Positions 52,497 through 60,881 of a stretch of 64,000 nt of DNA are shown piece after piece. The DNA lies in the NCBI GenBank assembly GCA_018222765.1, contig JAAEZT010000002.1, positions 108,111-172,110 of the forward strand. Direction: 5' to 3'. Under the pieces are notes generated by a model, which saw only the letters and a program-made list of their open reading frames with translations, did not search any database and was not told where the DNA came from. The DNA is from a bacterium (GTDB lineage: Bacteria; Verrucomicrobiota; Verrucomicrobiia; Verrucomicrobiales; Akkermansiaceae). A program made the translations under genes and the position numbers. The number at the start of each line of letters is the position of its first letter. Positions within the stretch are counted from its first letter, which is position 1.

Positions 52497-53744
52497 CTAA
52501 ACCAAGCCCTTCATCGTCGAAGTCGAGGTCGCGAAGCGCCCATGTTCCAGGCCGAGGTTTTGCAACATCGAAAGGTAAAGATTCGGCAGCGGATAGTTGT
52601 TGGTCTGACTGAAGGCCAAATGCTGGCCATGCTGGTATCCGCCTCCACCAAAGAGAACCGGCATGTTCCGGTTGTCGTGCGAGGAAGCGTTTCCAAGATT
52701 CGAGGTCAGCAGGACCATGGTATCATCGAGCAACTCCGCTCCTTGCAGTTGACGGAGGAAATTCGCCCAGTGATCAATGACTGCTTGTTCGACTATCGCA
52801 AGCTGATCCAGCTTTTCCTCGCTTCGTCCGTGGTGAGACAGCGAGTGATAGGATTCGTCCACTCCGTCGAGTCCTCGCACCGCATTGTGAGAACAATGCA
52901 GCGTCACAAATCGCGTCGAGTCAGTTTGCAGCGCCAAAAAAACAGTATCGAGAAAAGCCCGCGTGATGTCCGGCGCACTATTTCGGTCTGGTGATTGCGG
53001 TGCTTTTTTAACCTTGGGTTTGGGTTTGTTAATCCACGCCTCGTTGGCCTCCAGTCGCTTCTCAAGTTCCCGCACCGAAGTATACCACTCGTCGAGTTTC
53101 TCGCGATCTCCGGGGCCCACCTGACGTTCGAGCGCCTTGGCTTCGGAGCGAACAATATCCATAATCGATTGTCCGCCTTGCGCAATTTCGGCCTGACGCG
53201 TTTTAGCCTGAGGGCTGTCGTCGACGAAAAGCGAAGCGAAGAGCTTTCGCGAATCACTGACAGCAGGAATCATTGAACCATTTTCGGTATAGGAAGGAGA
53301 ACGCTCACCACTATTATTAAGGACCAGAGAAGGGAATCGTGTCTCGTGCCCGAGATGCTTCGCCATCAACTGGTCCAGGGAAATCGTATTCTTGCTCACC
53401 TTGCCCCGACCCATTGGACAAGCCGAATAAATCGATCCTTCCGCGGTATGCCCACCCGTTACACCGGGGTGCGAGGTGCCGGAAATAACGGTGAATTTGT
53501 CGCGAATATCCTGCAGCGACTTGAGGTAAGGAGAGGGAGTGTAGCTGGCACCTTTGTCTTTCGGGACCAAAAAGGGATTATGCAATCCCAGCGCCAGCGA
53601 GACGCCCACGAAACGTTTTGGCTTCACCGGACTCGAAGCCCCGAAGGCTGGACACATTGCGTCAAGAAACGGCAGGCTCAACGCGACTCCCGCTTGCTTC
53701 AAAACGGTGCGGCGCGGGAGGGATTTTTGAGTGGAGATATACAT
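52497..53744 (-). CDS. DUF1552 protein, Tat-exported
   Basis: A 415-residue protein with twin-arginine signal SLPRRTVLKQAGVALSLPFL (Arg11-Arg12). The DUF1552 family is recognised by GLHNPFLVPKDKG, VISGTSHPGVTGGHTAEGS, ESYHSLSHHGRSEEKLDQLA and LLTSNLGNASSHDNRNMPVL. Its fold is related to alkaline phosphatases like that of DUF1501, and its activity is unknown. It is coupled to a DUF1592-type cytochrome gene, 12 bases upstream, the usual partnership in Verrucomicrobiota and Planctomycetota. Confidence 0.92.
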   Translation of the reverse strand: MYISTQKSLPRRTVLKQAGVALSLPFLDAMCPAFGASSPVKPKRFVGVSLALGLHNPFLVPKDKGASYTPSPYLKSLQDIRDKFTVISGTSHPGVTGGHTAEGSIYSACPMGRGKVSKNTISLDQLMAKHLGHETRFPSLVLNNSGERSPSYTENGSMIPAVSDSRKLFASLFVDDSPQAKTRQAEIAQGGQSIMDIVRSEAKALERQVGPGDREKLDEWYTSVRELEKRLEANEAWINKPKPKVKKAPQSPDRNSAPDITRAFLDTVFLALQTDSTRFVTLHCSHNAVRGLDGVDESYHSLSHHGRSEEKLDQLAIVEQAVIDHWANFLRQLQGAELLDDTMVLLTSNLGNASSHDNRNMPVLFGGGGYQHGQHLAFSQTNNYPLPNLYLSMLQNLGLEHGRFATSTSTMKGLV

Positions 53745-53756
53745 GGGAGCAAACGA

Positions 53757-56150
53757 TTACTTTTTGAGGAAAATTGGACTGTTGAGCGAAGCGTGAATGA
53801 GTGTTTTCATTCCATAGTCCTTGACGCCTGACTTTTCAACAATCTCATCCAAATACCCTCGGTCGCTGAAATAAATCTCACCACCGGTGGCATATTGCAA
53901 GAACTGAGAAGCAAAGGAACGGGCTAGCATCTTGGGCTTCTTCAGATAAATCCCGCGCCAGGCCTGAAAGCCCGGAAAGGGAAGTCCATCAGGAGTGACG
54001 CCCGAGGGATCCACTTTGGCGGATGTCTTCTTTGTTCCATATTTCGTGCGAAACTGCCCGATGGGATCGAAGGTTTCCAAAGCAAATCCCGCCGGATCGA
54101 TCTTGGCGTGACAGCCGATACAGGAAGCCTCCTTGCTGTGCTTGGCGAGCTGGTCCCGGATGGAGACCGCACCACGAATATCAGGTTCCACCGCCGGAAC
54201 ATTCGGTGGAGGTGGCGGAATGTGACGACCAAGAATCCGCTCATTAACCCAAACCCCCCGCACGATGGGCGAGGTCACCGAGCCATCTGCAGTAATCTTC
54301 AAGATGGCCCCCTGGGTGAGCAAACCCGATCGGGCAAAGGGATCGACCTTCACCTTCTGCAAACCCTTGCCGGCTTTCACCGTCGTATTCTTGAGCTGAT
54401 ATTGCCGCTTGAGTCGGGAGTTCAAAAAAGCAAAGTCCGAGCGCAGCAGCTTTTGCACTGAGTGGTTACCGTGAATCAACTCCCTGACGTAGGCCCGTGT
54501 CTCCGCCAGCATCGACTGCTGAAGCGGGTAATCAAAAAAGGGAAACCTCCTCGGATCCGGCTGGGTAAAATCAATCTTCCGTAAATCGAGCCATTGGTCA
54601 GTGAAGGAATTGATAAAGCGCTCGGATTTCTTATTAGCCAACATCCGCTCAATCTGGGCCGAGAGCACCTTGGGGTCATGCAACTTCTTCCCCGCTGCCA
54701 GCTTGAGTAATTGATCATCCGGCAAGGACTTCCACAATAAATAGCTCAGACGAGAGGCCAAAGCCTGACCGTTTAAATCCCCCGGCTTCTCGACAAAGGT
54801 CAGGAAATACGGTGAACACAGAATCGCATGATAGGCGGACCGCAAGGCCTGAACGAAATCCTTCTTTTCCGCGAATGTCCGCCTAGCAAGCGTCAGATAG
54901 GGTTTGATCCTTTCTTCATTGCTTTGCCCACGGAAGGCTCGCCAAGCGAAGTTTGATATCAAGCGTTTGAACGCCGCCTCGTGATCGAATCCGGGAGCCT
55001 TAAGCTCCTTGTAGTTCAGCCCCGGAAAGAGCTTGTTCCGGAGCTCCCATCGAGTCGCATGAGGGTAAATTCGCTCAACCGTGATCTCACCAAAACGAAT
55101 CCCCTGAAATCCCTTCTTCTCCAAATCCTGCCCATTGTAGACCAGATTTCCGCCTCTGGAAATTCGAGCATTTTTCGCTCCGCCGATATCCGGTTTTAAA
55201 ATAAGACAATGCCCTTTTCGAATCCATGCCTCGTATGTCCTGGTCGTTGGATTCTTGGTTGCCTCAATCAATCCCACCGGATAAAGCAAGGGTTCCGCGG
55301 ATGAGCCCGAGCTCGATTGCAAGACACCCCAGACCGTCCCATCCGCCCCTGGATTCACCGCATCGACATCCGCAATCGTCACCCGATACCAACCATCAGC
55401 CGGCACGCGGGTGGGATACATCCTCCCCACAAACTGCAAAGTCATCGTCCAGGATATTGCCTTGCCGTTACGAAATTCGGGTCCGCGATAATTCCCGTCT
55501 CCCCTTCTCCTGGTCGTCAGGATCTTCGGTGTATAACCCTTCTTGTAAGTCGCATCCCCGTTCACGGCTCTTTTGAAGGCTTCACCCAGCGCCACATCAG
55601 CAGCACGCAAATAACTGTTCAAATGGAAATGCGACATCTGCTGATGAGATGAGGTGTTTTCAAATCCCTCTTCTTGATCCGCGGTCAAATGATCCCTGAG
55701 GGGCACGTCGATTCCCAATAGGTCATGCAGCGAGTTTTCATACTCCTCCCGGGTCAGTCGACGCCCATGCACCCGTCCCTGCTGGTCCAGATCACGTCGC
55801 GCCGCGTCAGTCAGCGGTTTTTCCAGAGAATGGAGAAACCTCTTCATCTCCCCCGCTTCAGGACGATCCTTCTTCTTGGGCGGCATTTCGCCCAATTCAA
55901 CCCGATGAAAGATCTCCTCCCACGTCTTGAGATTTTGAGGACTTGATGGATCAAATTTAAGATCCAGGAGATTCAGATCGCCCTCGGCATCTATGTCATC
56001 GTGACAATCGTAACAATGACTCTCCAAAAACAACTCAAGATCACTCCGGAGATCTCCGACGGCAGAACCGAAAAGCAGCGGGATAAAAATCAGCGATCTG
56101 TGGAACATAAAAGCGGCAGCGATACGCCCAATATTACCCTGAGATTTCAT
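53757..56150 (-). CDS. DUF1592-type cytochrome (DUF1587/1595/1592/1588/1585)
   Basis: ATG 56150, preceded by GGAAAAG, gives 797 residues; starts at 56165 and 56108 are alternatives. Signal peptide with MFHRSLIFIPLLFGSAVG. Domain order: cytochrome c with heme motif CYDCH, DUF1587 (RLTREEYENSLHDLLGIDVP), a beta domain (DGWYRVTIADVDAVNPG), DUF1595 and DUF1592 (ARRTFAEKKDFVQALRSAYH, SYLLWKSLPDDQLLKLA), DUF1588 (LTQGAILKITADGSVTSPIV, RGVWVNERILG), and DUF1585 with a second CxxCH (CIGCHAKIDPAGFALETFD). It is likely a periplasmic multiheme redox partner of the DUF1552 protein; substrate unknown. Confidence 0.92.
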   Translation of the reverse strand: MKSQGNIGRIAAAFMFHRSLIFIPLLFGSAVGDLRSDLELFLESHCYDCHDDIDAEGDLNLLDLKFDPSSPQNLKTWEEIFHRVELGEMPPKKKDRPEAGEMKRFLHSLEKPLTDAARRDLDQQGRVHGRRLTREEYENSLHDLLGIDVPLRDHLTADQEEGFENTSSHQQMSHFHLNSYLRAADVALGEAFKRAVNGDATYKKGYTPKILTTRRRGDGNYRGPEFRNGKAISWTMTLQFVGRMYPTRVPADGWYRVTIADVDAVNPGADGTVWGVLQSSSGSSAEPLLYPVGLIEATKNPTTRTYEAWIRKGHCLILKPDIGGAKNARISRGGNLVYNGQDLEKKGFQGIRFGEITVERIYPHATRWELRNKLFPGLNYKELKAPGFDHEAAFKRLISNFAWRAFRGQSNEERIKPYLTLARRTFAEKKDFVQALRSAYHAILCSPYFLTFVEKPGDLNGQALASRLSYLLWKSLPDDQLLKLAAGKKLHDPKVLSAQIERMLANKKSERFINSFTDQWLDLRKIDFTQPDPRRFPFFDYPLQQSMLAETRAYVRELIHGNHSVQKLLRSDFAFLNSRLKRQYQLKNTTVKAGKGLQKVKVDPFARSGLLTQGAILKITADGSVTSPIVRGVWVNERILGRHIPPPPPNVPAVEPDIRGAVSIRDQLAKHSKEASCIGCHAKIDPAGFALETFDPIGQFRTKYGTKKTSAKVDPSGVTPDGLPFPGFQAWRGIYLKKPKMLARSFASQFLQYATGGEIYFSDRGYLDEIVEKSGVKDYGMKTLIHASLNSPIFLKK

Positions 56151-56297
56151 CTTTTCCACTCTCATTGATCCCGTCTTCTTTGCCGACCCACTCTCGGCAG
56201 GCAGACAAATTTACCGAAATTCAGGATTTACCGGACTAATCACTCCGGAAAACCCACAGATATTCCAGTTAGTGAAAAACGCAAAGGCGGCCCCACC

Positions 56298-56546
56298 TTA
56301 CTCCCCACACGGCCGCCGCGTCCCGGTCTCAAGATAGAGAAGAGCCTTTTGATAACTGGCTCCGGTGAGGAAGTGATCCAGGTTCCCATCGATCTCGCTC
56401 CGATGTCCTTCGTGCCAGGACACGATCGCTTCGCTCACACTCTTGAGGGCTTCAAGGTGAGCACCAGGATCCCGATCGCGGAATTCATGATCGGCAATCA
56501 CGGTAATTCGGGCTTCAAGGAGCTTGGCTAAGTCAGGGAAGTTCAT
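56298..56546 (-). CDS. small conserved-looking hypothetical protein
   Basis: ATG 56546 gives 82 residues. The sequence is soluble and helix-rich (MNFPDLAKLLEARITVIADH, DPGAHLEALKSVSEAIVSWH, HFLTGASYQKALLYLETG). Its composition, with regular hydrophobic spacing, is that of a real protein, and I recall similar short proteins in related Verrucomicrobiota without a function. It stands alone; no promoter or neighbour explains it. Confidence 0.65.
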   Translation of the reverse strand: MNFPDLAKLLEARITVIADHEFRDRDPGAHLEALKSVSEAIVSWHEGHRSEIDGNLDHFLTGASYQKALLYLETGTRRPCGE

Positions 56547-56716
56547 CAAAAAGTAGGCTTAAAGTTTCTTCTAAAAATAATCATCCGACAACTGAATTCA
56601 AAACGAGCTAAAATCCTGTCAAGGTCTACCCCCTGCTTTAAATCCGTTCACCCCCGCTGAAGAGCCGCGGGTCTTGGCAAGGCGGGACCACGAGCCAACA
56701 GCACCGGCCCACCCGG

Positions 56717-57571
56717 TCAGAGGGCCAACTCTTCATCCCAGATCTTTTGGATGTCCTTACCCAAGGCGACCGTGTCCTCCCAAATGTTCGGGAAGCAGCT
56801 CAATTTGTATTCATGAGAGGTACCAATCTCCGGCATGACCCAAAGCTCGTTCGTTGGGCGGGGACCCTGCAACCAATACCTGAGCGCTCGCCTGACAAAG
56901 GGCCGGCACGCCAGATACTCAGGAGAAAAATTGCCCTGCCCATCGGTGATCGGCACCTGACAGTGCTGAGCGTTGAAGGGACGGATATGCCAAAGTGTGG
57001 CTTTCTGAAAAACGGGCACAATCTCGGGTGTGAGAAGCCGCGGGATGTAATCTTTCGCCATCATGTGTTTCACCACGGCGGGGTGGGAGAAGTCGAAATT
57101 CATCAAAGGATCCTCTCCGGTGTTGGCTTTGAAGCCTTCGATGATCGCGGCAGTTTTTTCAGGCGTCTCGGTGCAGGTGTCACGGTGGACCTCAAGATGG
57201 ACTGAGGCATTTTGTTTCGCAGCCTCCGCCATCAGCTTGAGGGAGAGCTCAATGGCCTCTTCGACTGGCGTGTCATCGTCGCCCAACTGACAATTGATCG
57301 GACCATGATCAATGGCCATACAAGCGGCAATTGCCGGGGAAAATTGCTCCGCCCTGGCTGCGTCAAAAGCACCGCCGAAACGCAATTCATACTCCTGGAG
57401 TAATTCTTTCAGCTTCGGGTTGTCGGGACTCCAGCAATAGCTCTGGAATCCGGCTTCCTTGATGGCCGAGAGCTGCATGCGCAGGCCCGACTCAGTCGCG
57501 GGATCGGCCTCATCGAGAAGCGACCAACCATTGATGTGTATTTTTAACGAAGGAGGGGGTGTTTGAGCCAT
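56717..57571 (-). CDS. TIM-barrel sugar isomerase/epimerase-like protein
   Basis: ATG 57571 (MAQTPPPSLKIHINGWSLLD) gives 284 residues. The sequence has the spacing of the xylose-isomerase-like TIM barrel: VHLEVHRDTCTETPEKTAAI carries the Glu/His of strand 5, LMNFDFSHPAVV the Asp-x-Ser-His of strand 6, TLWHIRPFNAQHCQVP strand 7 and ELWVMPEIG the last Glu. Such residues bind a divalent metal and catalyse keto-aldose or epimerase reactions. The N-terminal half is divergent and the substrate is unknown. It is not in an operon with a kinase or dehydrogenase. Confidence 0.7.
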   Translation of the reverse strand: MAQTPPPSLKIHINGWSLLDEADPATESGLRMQLSAIKEAGFQSYCWSPDNPKLKELLQEYELRFGGAFDAARAEQFSPAIAACMAIDHGPINCQLGDDDTPVEEAIELSLKLMAEAAKQNASVHLEVHRDTCTETPEKTAAIIEGFKANTGEDPLMNFDFSHPAVVKHMMAKDYIPRLLTPEIVPVFQKATLWHIRPFNAQHCQVPITDGQGNFSPEYLACRPFVRRALRYWLQGPRPTNELWVMPEIGTSHEYKLSCFPNIWEDTVALGKDIQKIWDEELAL

Positions 57572-57724
57572 GGCTTTTAAATTGAATTTCGACAACTCCG
57601 ATTTATTTAGGAAAGACACCAAGTCTGGCGAACCCTTTCATGAAGGCTTTAGTCTTCATAAGCGGGCCCGCAAAGATAAAATTCCGGGGATTTGAAGTTA
57701 GGGCGCTCTGTAGCCGAAATTGGT

Positions 57725-59524
57725 CTACTTCAGCGTCTCAAAGGTCAGCGTCTTATCATTCCAAATCCGACTAGCGCTATTTTCCATCAGGACGCGATAG
57801 TAGTATACCGTTCCAGGTTTGAGTTTCGTGATCTCGACCCGATTGATCCCTGAACGGAGCTTTGAAACTTTCGCGACTTCCCTCCAAACCAAGCTGTTCA
57901 CGGCCTTGCTGAGATCTGAGTTTTTCTCGGTACCATGCAGCTTCCGGGGAGCAAAGGTCAAGGCATCAGAAGTTCCGTAATAAACCGCGCCCGCTTTTAG
58001 ATCTCCACCCTTTGGAATATTAATTTCAATCACGGCACTGTTCGAGGTCTCCTTGCTTGCTTGGATCTTTCCGTATTGAATGGGCATCTTGAAGATATTG
58101 TCAATCGAGGCACTTGCCAAAAAATAGGGCAATTCTCGCGCACCACCTCCCGCGGAAACTTGTGAGGCTCTGTGCCGGTAGAGTCGAATTCCTCCGCACC
58201 CCATGGCATACTCCCCCTCCTTGGTCGTATACCAACTTTTGTTCGCCGGTATCTTTCCGGAACTTCCTTTCCCGCCCGGTTGATAGCGCTCCAGAAACAC
58301 CCAATTCCCCTCATCAAACGCCCACAGCCGCCGCCTCACCTCACGGTAAACATCTCCGGTCCGCTCAACCTGCGGAGGACCGGGAACCTCGCAAAACGAA
58401 CCAAGCTTCAAATGTTGTTTGGGCTTCCCTCCATGCCATTTGTTTCCCGCTCCAAAGAACTTCCAGACCTTCGTCGGATGATCGAAATAATATCCGTAGT
58501 AGCTATCGTAATTCTTGCCCGGGACAACTCTCAGCGCCTGAACCACCAACTCCGGCCGGTCCGGCATGGGGACCCAACCCCGCGGCTTCACGCCGGATCC
58601 CTCGTGCCCAAATCCACTAAACTCACCTTCCGGCGACCCCACACCCAGAAGGTGAGGCATCAATTTCAAATCCGTTGACGCCCCTTTCTTCCCCCACATC
58701 GAGAAGTTAAAACTCCCCCCACTTTTTCGGTCATTTCCAAAGGTCGTTCCGTAGTAACCGAAGGGAGTAGTAATCGGAGAGTAACTGGAAACATCAGCGA
58801 TACTGCGAGTGGTAAAGACGAGAAGCTTTGCATCGCGCACTTTTACAGTATCGTATGAGCCGTGAACGGCGGCCGGACGCCAACGCACCCGGAGAAGATT
58901 GGCACCCTCCATGGCCGGACCAAAAGCATCTACACGATGGAGATGACCCACCCCCTTTGCCTGTCCCAACTGAGTCGCCTTGAGCGAAAAAAGATACTCG
59001 CCCGGCCTCTTCACATCGAAGATCAAATTCCAGGGTTGCGCTTGAGCCGAATCCGACCGGGAAGTTTTCACTTTCTTCGTTTGACCTGCAAAATTCACTT
59101 CTAGGTCAACCCCTTCTGCCACGACCTGCAAGTGCGCATTGAAAGACACCTTTCCCGGATTCCGCACCAAAATGTGCCAACGCAAAGACCCTTCGGTTCG
59201 CTTCCAATCCAAGTAGTCGTAGTTAGGTTTAATAAGCTGCTCGTCCCCAACTTTCGGCAGGTCTGACTCTCCTTTGGCAACACACACGCCCTTGGAAAAG
59301 AAGCCATTGCTCGCAGTCAGAATCAATTTTCGATCGCTTGCCACTTGCCCAAAATAGGAATACTCCCGACCCATCTCATCAGTCCCTCCGTCAATAAGCT
59401 TGGGCTCACTCTCTAGTTGCCCAAACCCTTCCGGCACCTCCAGAGCCTGGAGTCCAATGCTTCCTGCTACCAACACACCACAGATTCTGAGCGCGACTTT
59501 CAGTTGAGATAAATAGGAGGTCAT
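57725..59524 (-). CDS. secreted DUF3472 protein with fibronectin-like end
   Basis: ATG 59524, preceded by GGAAGAAG, gives 599 residues; the frame runs to 59566, but a signal peptide starts at this ATG (SQLKVALRICGVLVAGSIGL). The N-terminal half is a DUF5077-like beta-sandwich. DUF3472 follows (FGYYGTTFGNDRKSGGSFNF, FGHEGSGVKPRGW, YYGYYFDHPTKVWKFFGAG, KSWYTTKEGEYAMGCGGIRL). The last 120 residues look like a fibronectin-III-type module (VYYYRVLMENSASRIW). Extracellular and of unknown activity. It is the longer paralogue of the gene at 35258-36553. Confidence 0.87.
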   Translation of the reverse strand: MTSYLSQLKVALRICGVLVAGSIGLQALEVPEGFGQLESEPKLIDGGTDEMGREYSYFGQVASDRKLILTASNGFFSKGVCVAKGESDLPKVGDEQLIKPNYDYLDWKRTEGSLRWHILVRNPGKVSFNAHLQVVAEGVDLEVNFAGQTKKVKTSRSDSAQAQPWNLIFDVKRPGEYLFSLKATQLGQAKGVGHLHRVDAFGPAMEGANLLRVRWRPAAVHGSYDTVKVRDAKLLVFTTRSIADVSSYSPITTPFGYYGTTFGNDRKSGGSFNFSMWGKKGASTDLKLMPHLLGVGSPEGEFSGFGHEGSGVKPRGWVPMPDRPELVVQALRVVPGKNYDSYYGYYFDHPTKVWKFFGAGNKWHGGKPKQHLKLGSFCEVPGPPQVERTGDVYREVRRRLWAFDEGNWVFLERYQPGGKGSSGKIPANKSWYTTKEGEYAMGCGGIRLYRHRASQVSAGGGARELPYFLASASIDNIFKMPIQYGKIQASKETSNSAVIEINIPKGGDLKAGAVYYGTSDALTFAPRKLHGTEKNSDLSKAVNSLVWREVAKVSKLRSGINRVEITKLKPGTVYYYRVLMENSASRIWNDKTLTFETLK

Positions 59525-59748
59525 TTCTTCTTCCGTTGATCTGTTCCAGTAATGACACCACTCCAACTCACGTCAACACTGGGAAACTATCTGGGTATTC
59601 GTCAGAGGATGATGGCCATCCCTTGATGCCTTTGGAGCACCGAGAAGTTCAGCAGACCTATTTGCATGACCCCCGAGATGAACACGATGACATTCGAGGA
59701 ATCCTCCTAAAAAGAAAATTCCTGCTATAAGGTCAGGCAAATTTGGGT

Positions 59749-59786
59749 TTGATGAAATCACTTCGGCAGCCGGAGGATTTCATCAA
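59749..59786 (-). terminator. strong hairpin after the spermidine-synthase-like gene
   Basis: TTGATGAAATC (59749-59759) pairs perfectly with GATTTCATCAA (59776-59786), and a bulged inner stem (CTTCGG with CCGGAG) extends it to about 17 bp. It lies 8 bases beyond the stop. There is no T-run, so it may stabilise the 3' end or act as a factor-assisted terminator. Confidence 0.5.
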
Positions 59787-59794
59787 CGATCTTC

Positions 59795-60487
59795 TTACGA
59801 TGTCGAATTCAGACGGGCCACGTAAATCCGGTGTGGCATCTCTTCATCATCCTTGTGAGATGGCATCGGATGCTCTTCCAAATTGAAGCCGGCTTTCTTC
59901 AGCGCCATTTCAAGTCTCGGCGATGGGATCGCCATCCAATAAGCCAGACAGCCGCCCGGATTCAGAGATTCCCGCAGCAGTACCATAAAAGCTGGAGTAT
60001 AGAGGTTAACATTATCCTCGGTAATCACCGCATCGGGCGTGTCGTCGATATCGATCAGGATCGCATCGTAGGTATCACCATCTCCGAGACAGTCGAAGAG
60101 ATCGGCCAGAATGACATTCGTTCGCGGGTCATCGAGCAAGGCACCATTGTGCTCAACCAAGTAGGTGCGGTTCCATTCGATGACCCGATTCATCAATTCC
60201 GCAACATCGACGGTGGCCGGCGAGCCCACCAGCTCCAGTACCCGCTTGAGGGTGAATCCCATCCCCAAGCCTCCGATCAGAACACGCGGATGCTCAGGCC
60301 GGGTTGTCGCCCCTTCCACCAGATCGATACAGCCCAAATCTGCGAGCATCTGTTCGGACCATGTCAGGCTCGTGCTCATCAGCACCAAGTCGTTGTATTC
60401 CAGGATTAAATCCTCGCCCTGCTGATACAGGGCGAGCAAGTTTCCATCGGGGAGACTGGTTTGGTCCAGTTGGATATAGTCCTTCAC
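59795..60487 (-). CDS. spermidine-synthase-like methyltransferase-fold protein (paralogue 2)
   Basis: A 230-residue protein that aligns by eye over its full length with the gene at 22599-23360. VLIGGLGMGFTLKRVLELVG is the glycine loop, DVAELMNRVIEWNRTYLVEH follows, and DAILIDIDDTPDAVITEDN is the acidic motif. A typical SpeE motif is GGGDG; here GGLGMG. The N-terminal beta domain is short (YIQLDQTSLPDGNLLALYQQ). Annotation as spermidine synthase would be formal; the substrate could be any small molecule accepting an aminopropyl or methyl group. It stands alone, with a strong hairpin just after its stop. Confidence 0.82.
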   Translation of the reverse strand: MKDYIQLDQTSLPDGNLLALYQQGEDLILEYNDLVLMSTSLTWSEQMLADLGCIDLVEGATTRPEHPRVLIGGLGMGFTLKRVLELVGSPATVDVAELMNRVIEWNRTYLVEHNGALLDDPRTNVILADLFDCLGDGDTYDAILIDIDDTPDAVITEDNVNLYTPAFMVLLRESLNPGGCLAYWMAIPSPRLEMALKKAGFNLEEHPMPSHKDDEEMPHRIYVARLNSTS

Positions 60488-60566
60488 GAGGCAAAGTATT
60501 GTCAGATCCGCCTCCCCGACAAGGGCATTGCCTTTCCCCTCCTAATCCGGACCAAGGCGCCCCTTG

Positions 60567-60800
60567 TTAGCAGCTATCCCGCTCCAGCACGTGCCAATGA
60601 CCCTCGTCACAAATCCCCACTTCGGGCGACTCTGAATATTTCAAGGATTCCGCACCAAAATTACAAATTTCGGCCACAATCTGACCTGTCGAGGTTTTTG
60701 CCGGATCAGGGAGTAGGCGGCAGGTGGTGATGGTGGAGTTGCTGCTTTTCAAAGAGAGTTTTTCTTCCTCCGAGAGAGTCGTAGGACTTCCGACCTGCAC
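60567..60800 (-). CDS. possible small hypothetical protein
   Basis: A 77-residue frame starting with GTG 60800 (MQVGSPTTLSEEEKLSLKSS) and ending GICDEGHWHVLERDSC. Composition is protein-like with three Cys and no membrane segment, and it fills part of the 394-base gap between the spermidine-synthase-like gene and the right-edge gene. No family recognised, and the GTG start is poorly supported. The rest of the gap shows nothing. Confidence 0.4.
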   Translation of the reverse strand: MQVGSPTTLSEEEKLSLKSSNSTITTCRLLPDPAKTSTGQIVAEICNFGAESLKYSESPEVGICDEGHWHVLERDSC

Positions 60801-60881
60801 CTCTAATTACAGGTGGGGCGTCGTATTTTTGACTGTCACCAGACCGGCGATCCCTGATCTAATCGGAAGTCACCCCCTCAA

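Noticed and set aside
56655-56673. CCCGC/GCGGG inverted repeat before the TIM-barrel gene's end
   Set aside because: Only five base pairs, no T-run on either strand; too weak to call a terminator.
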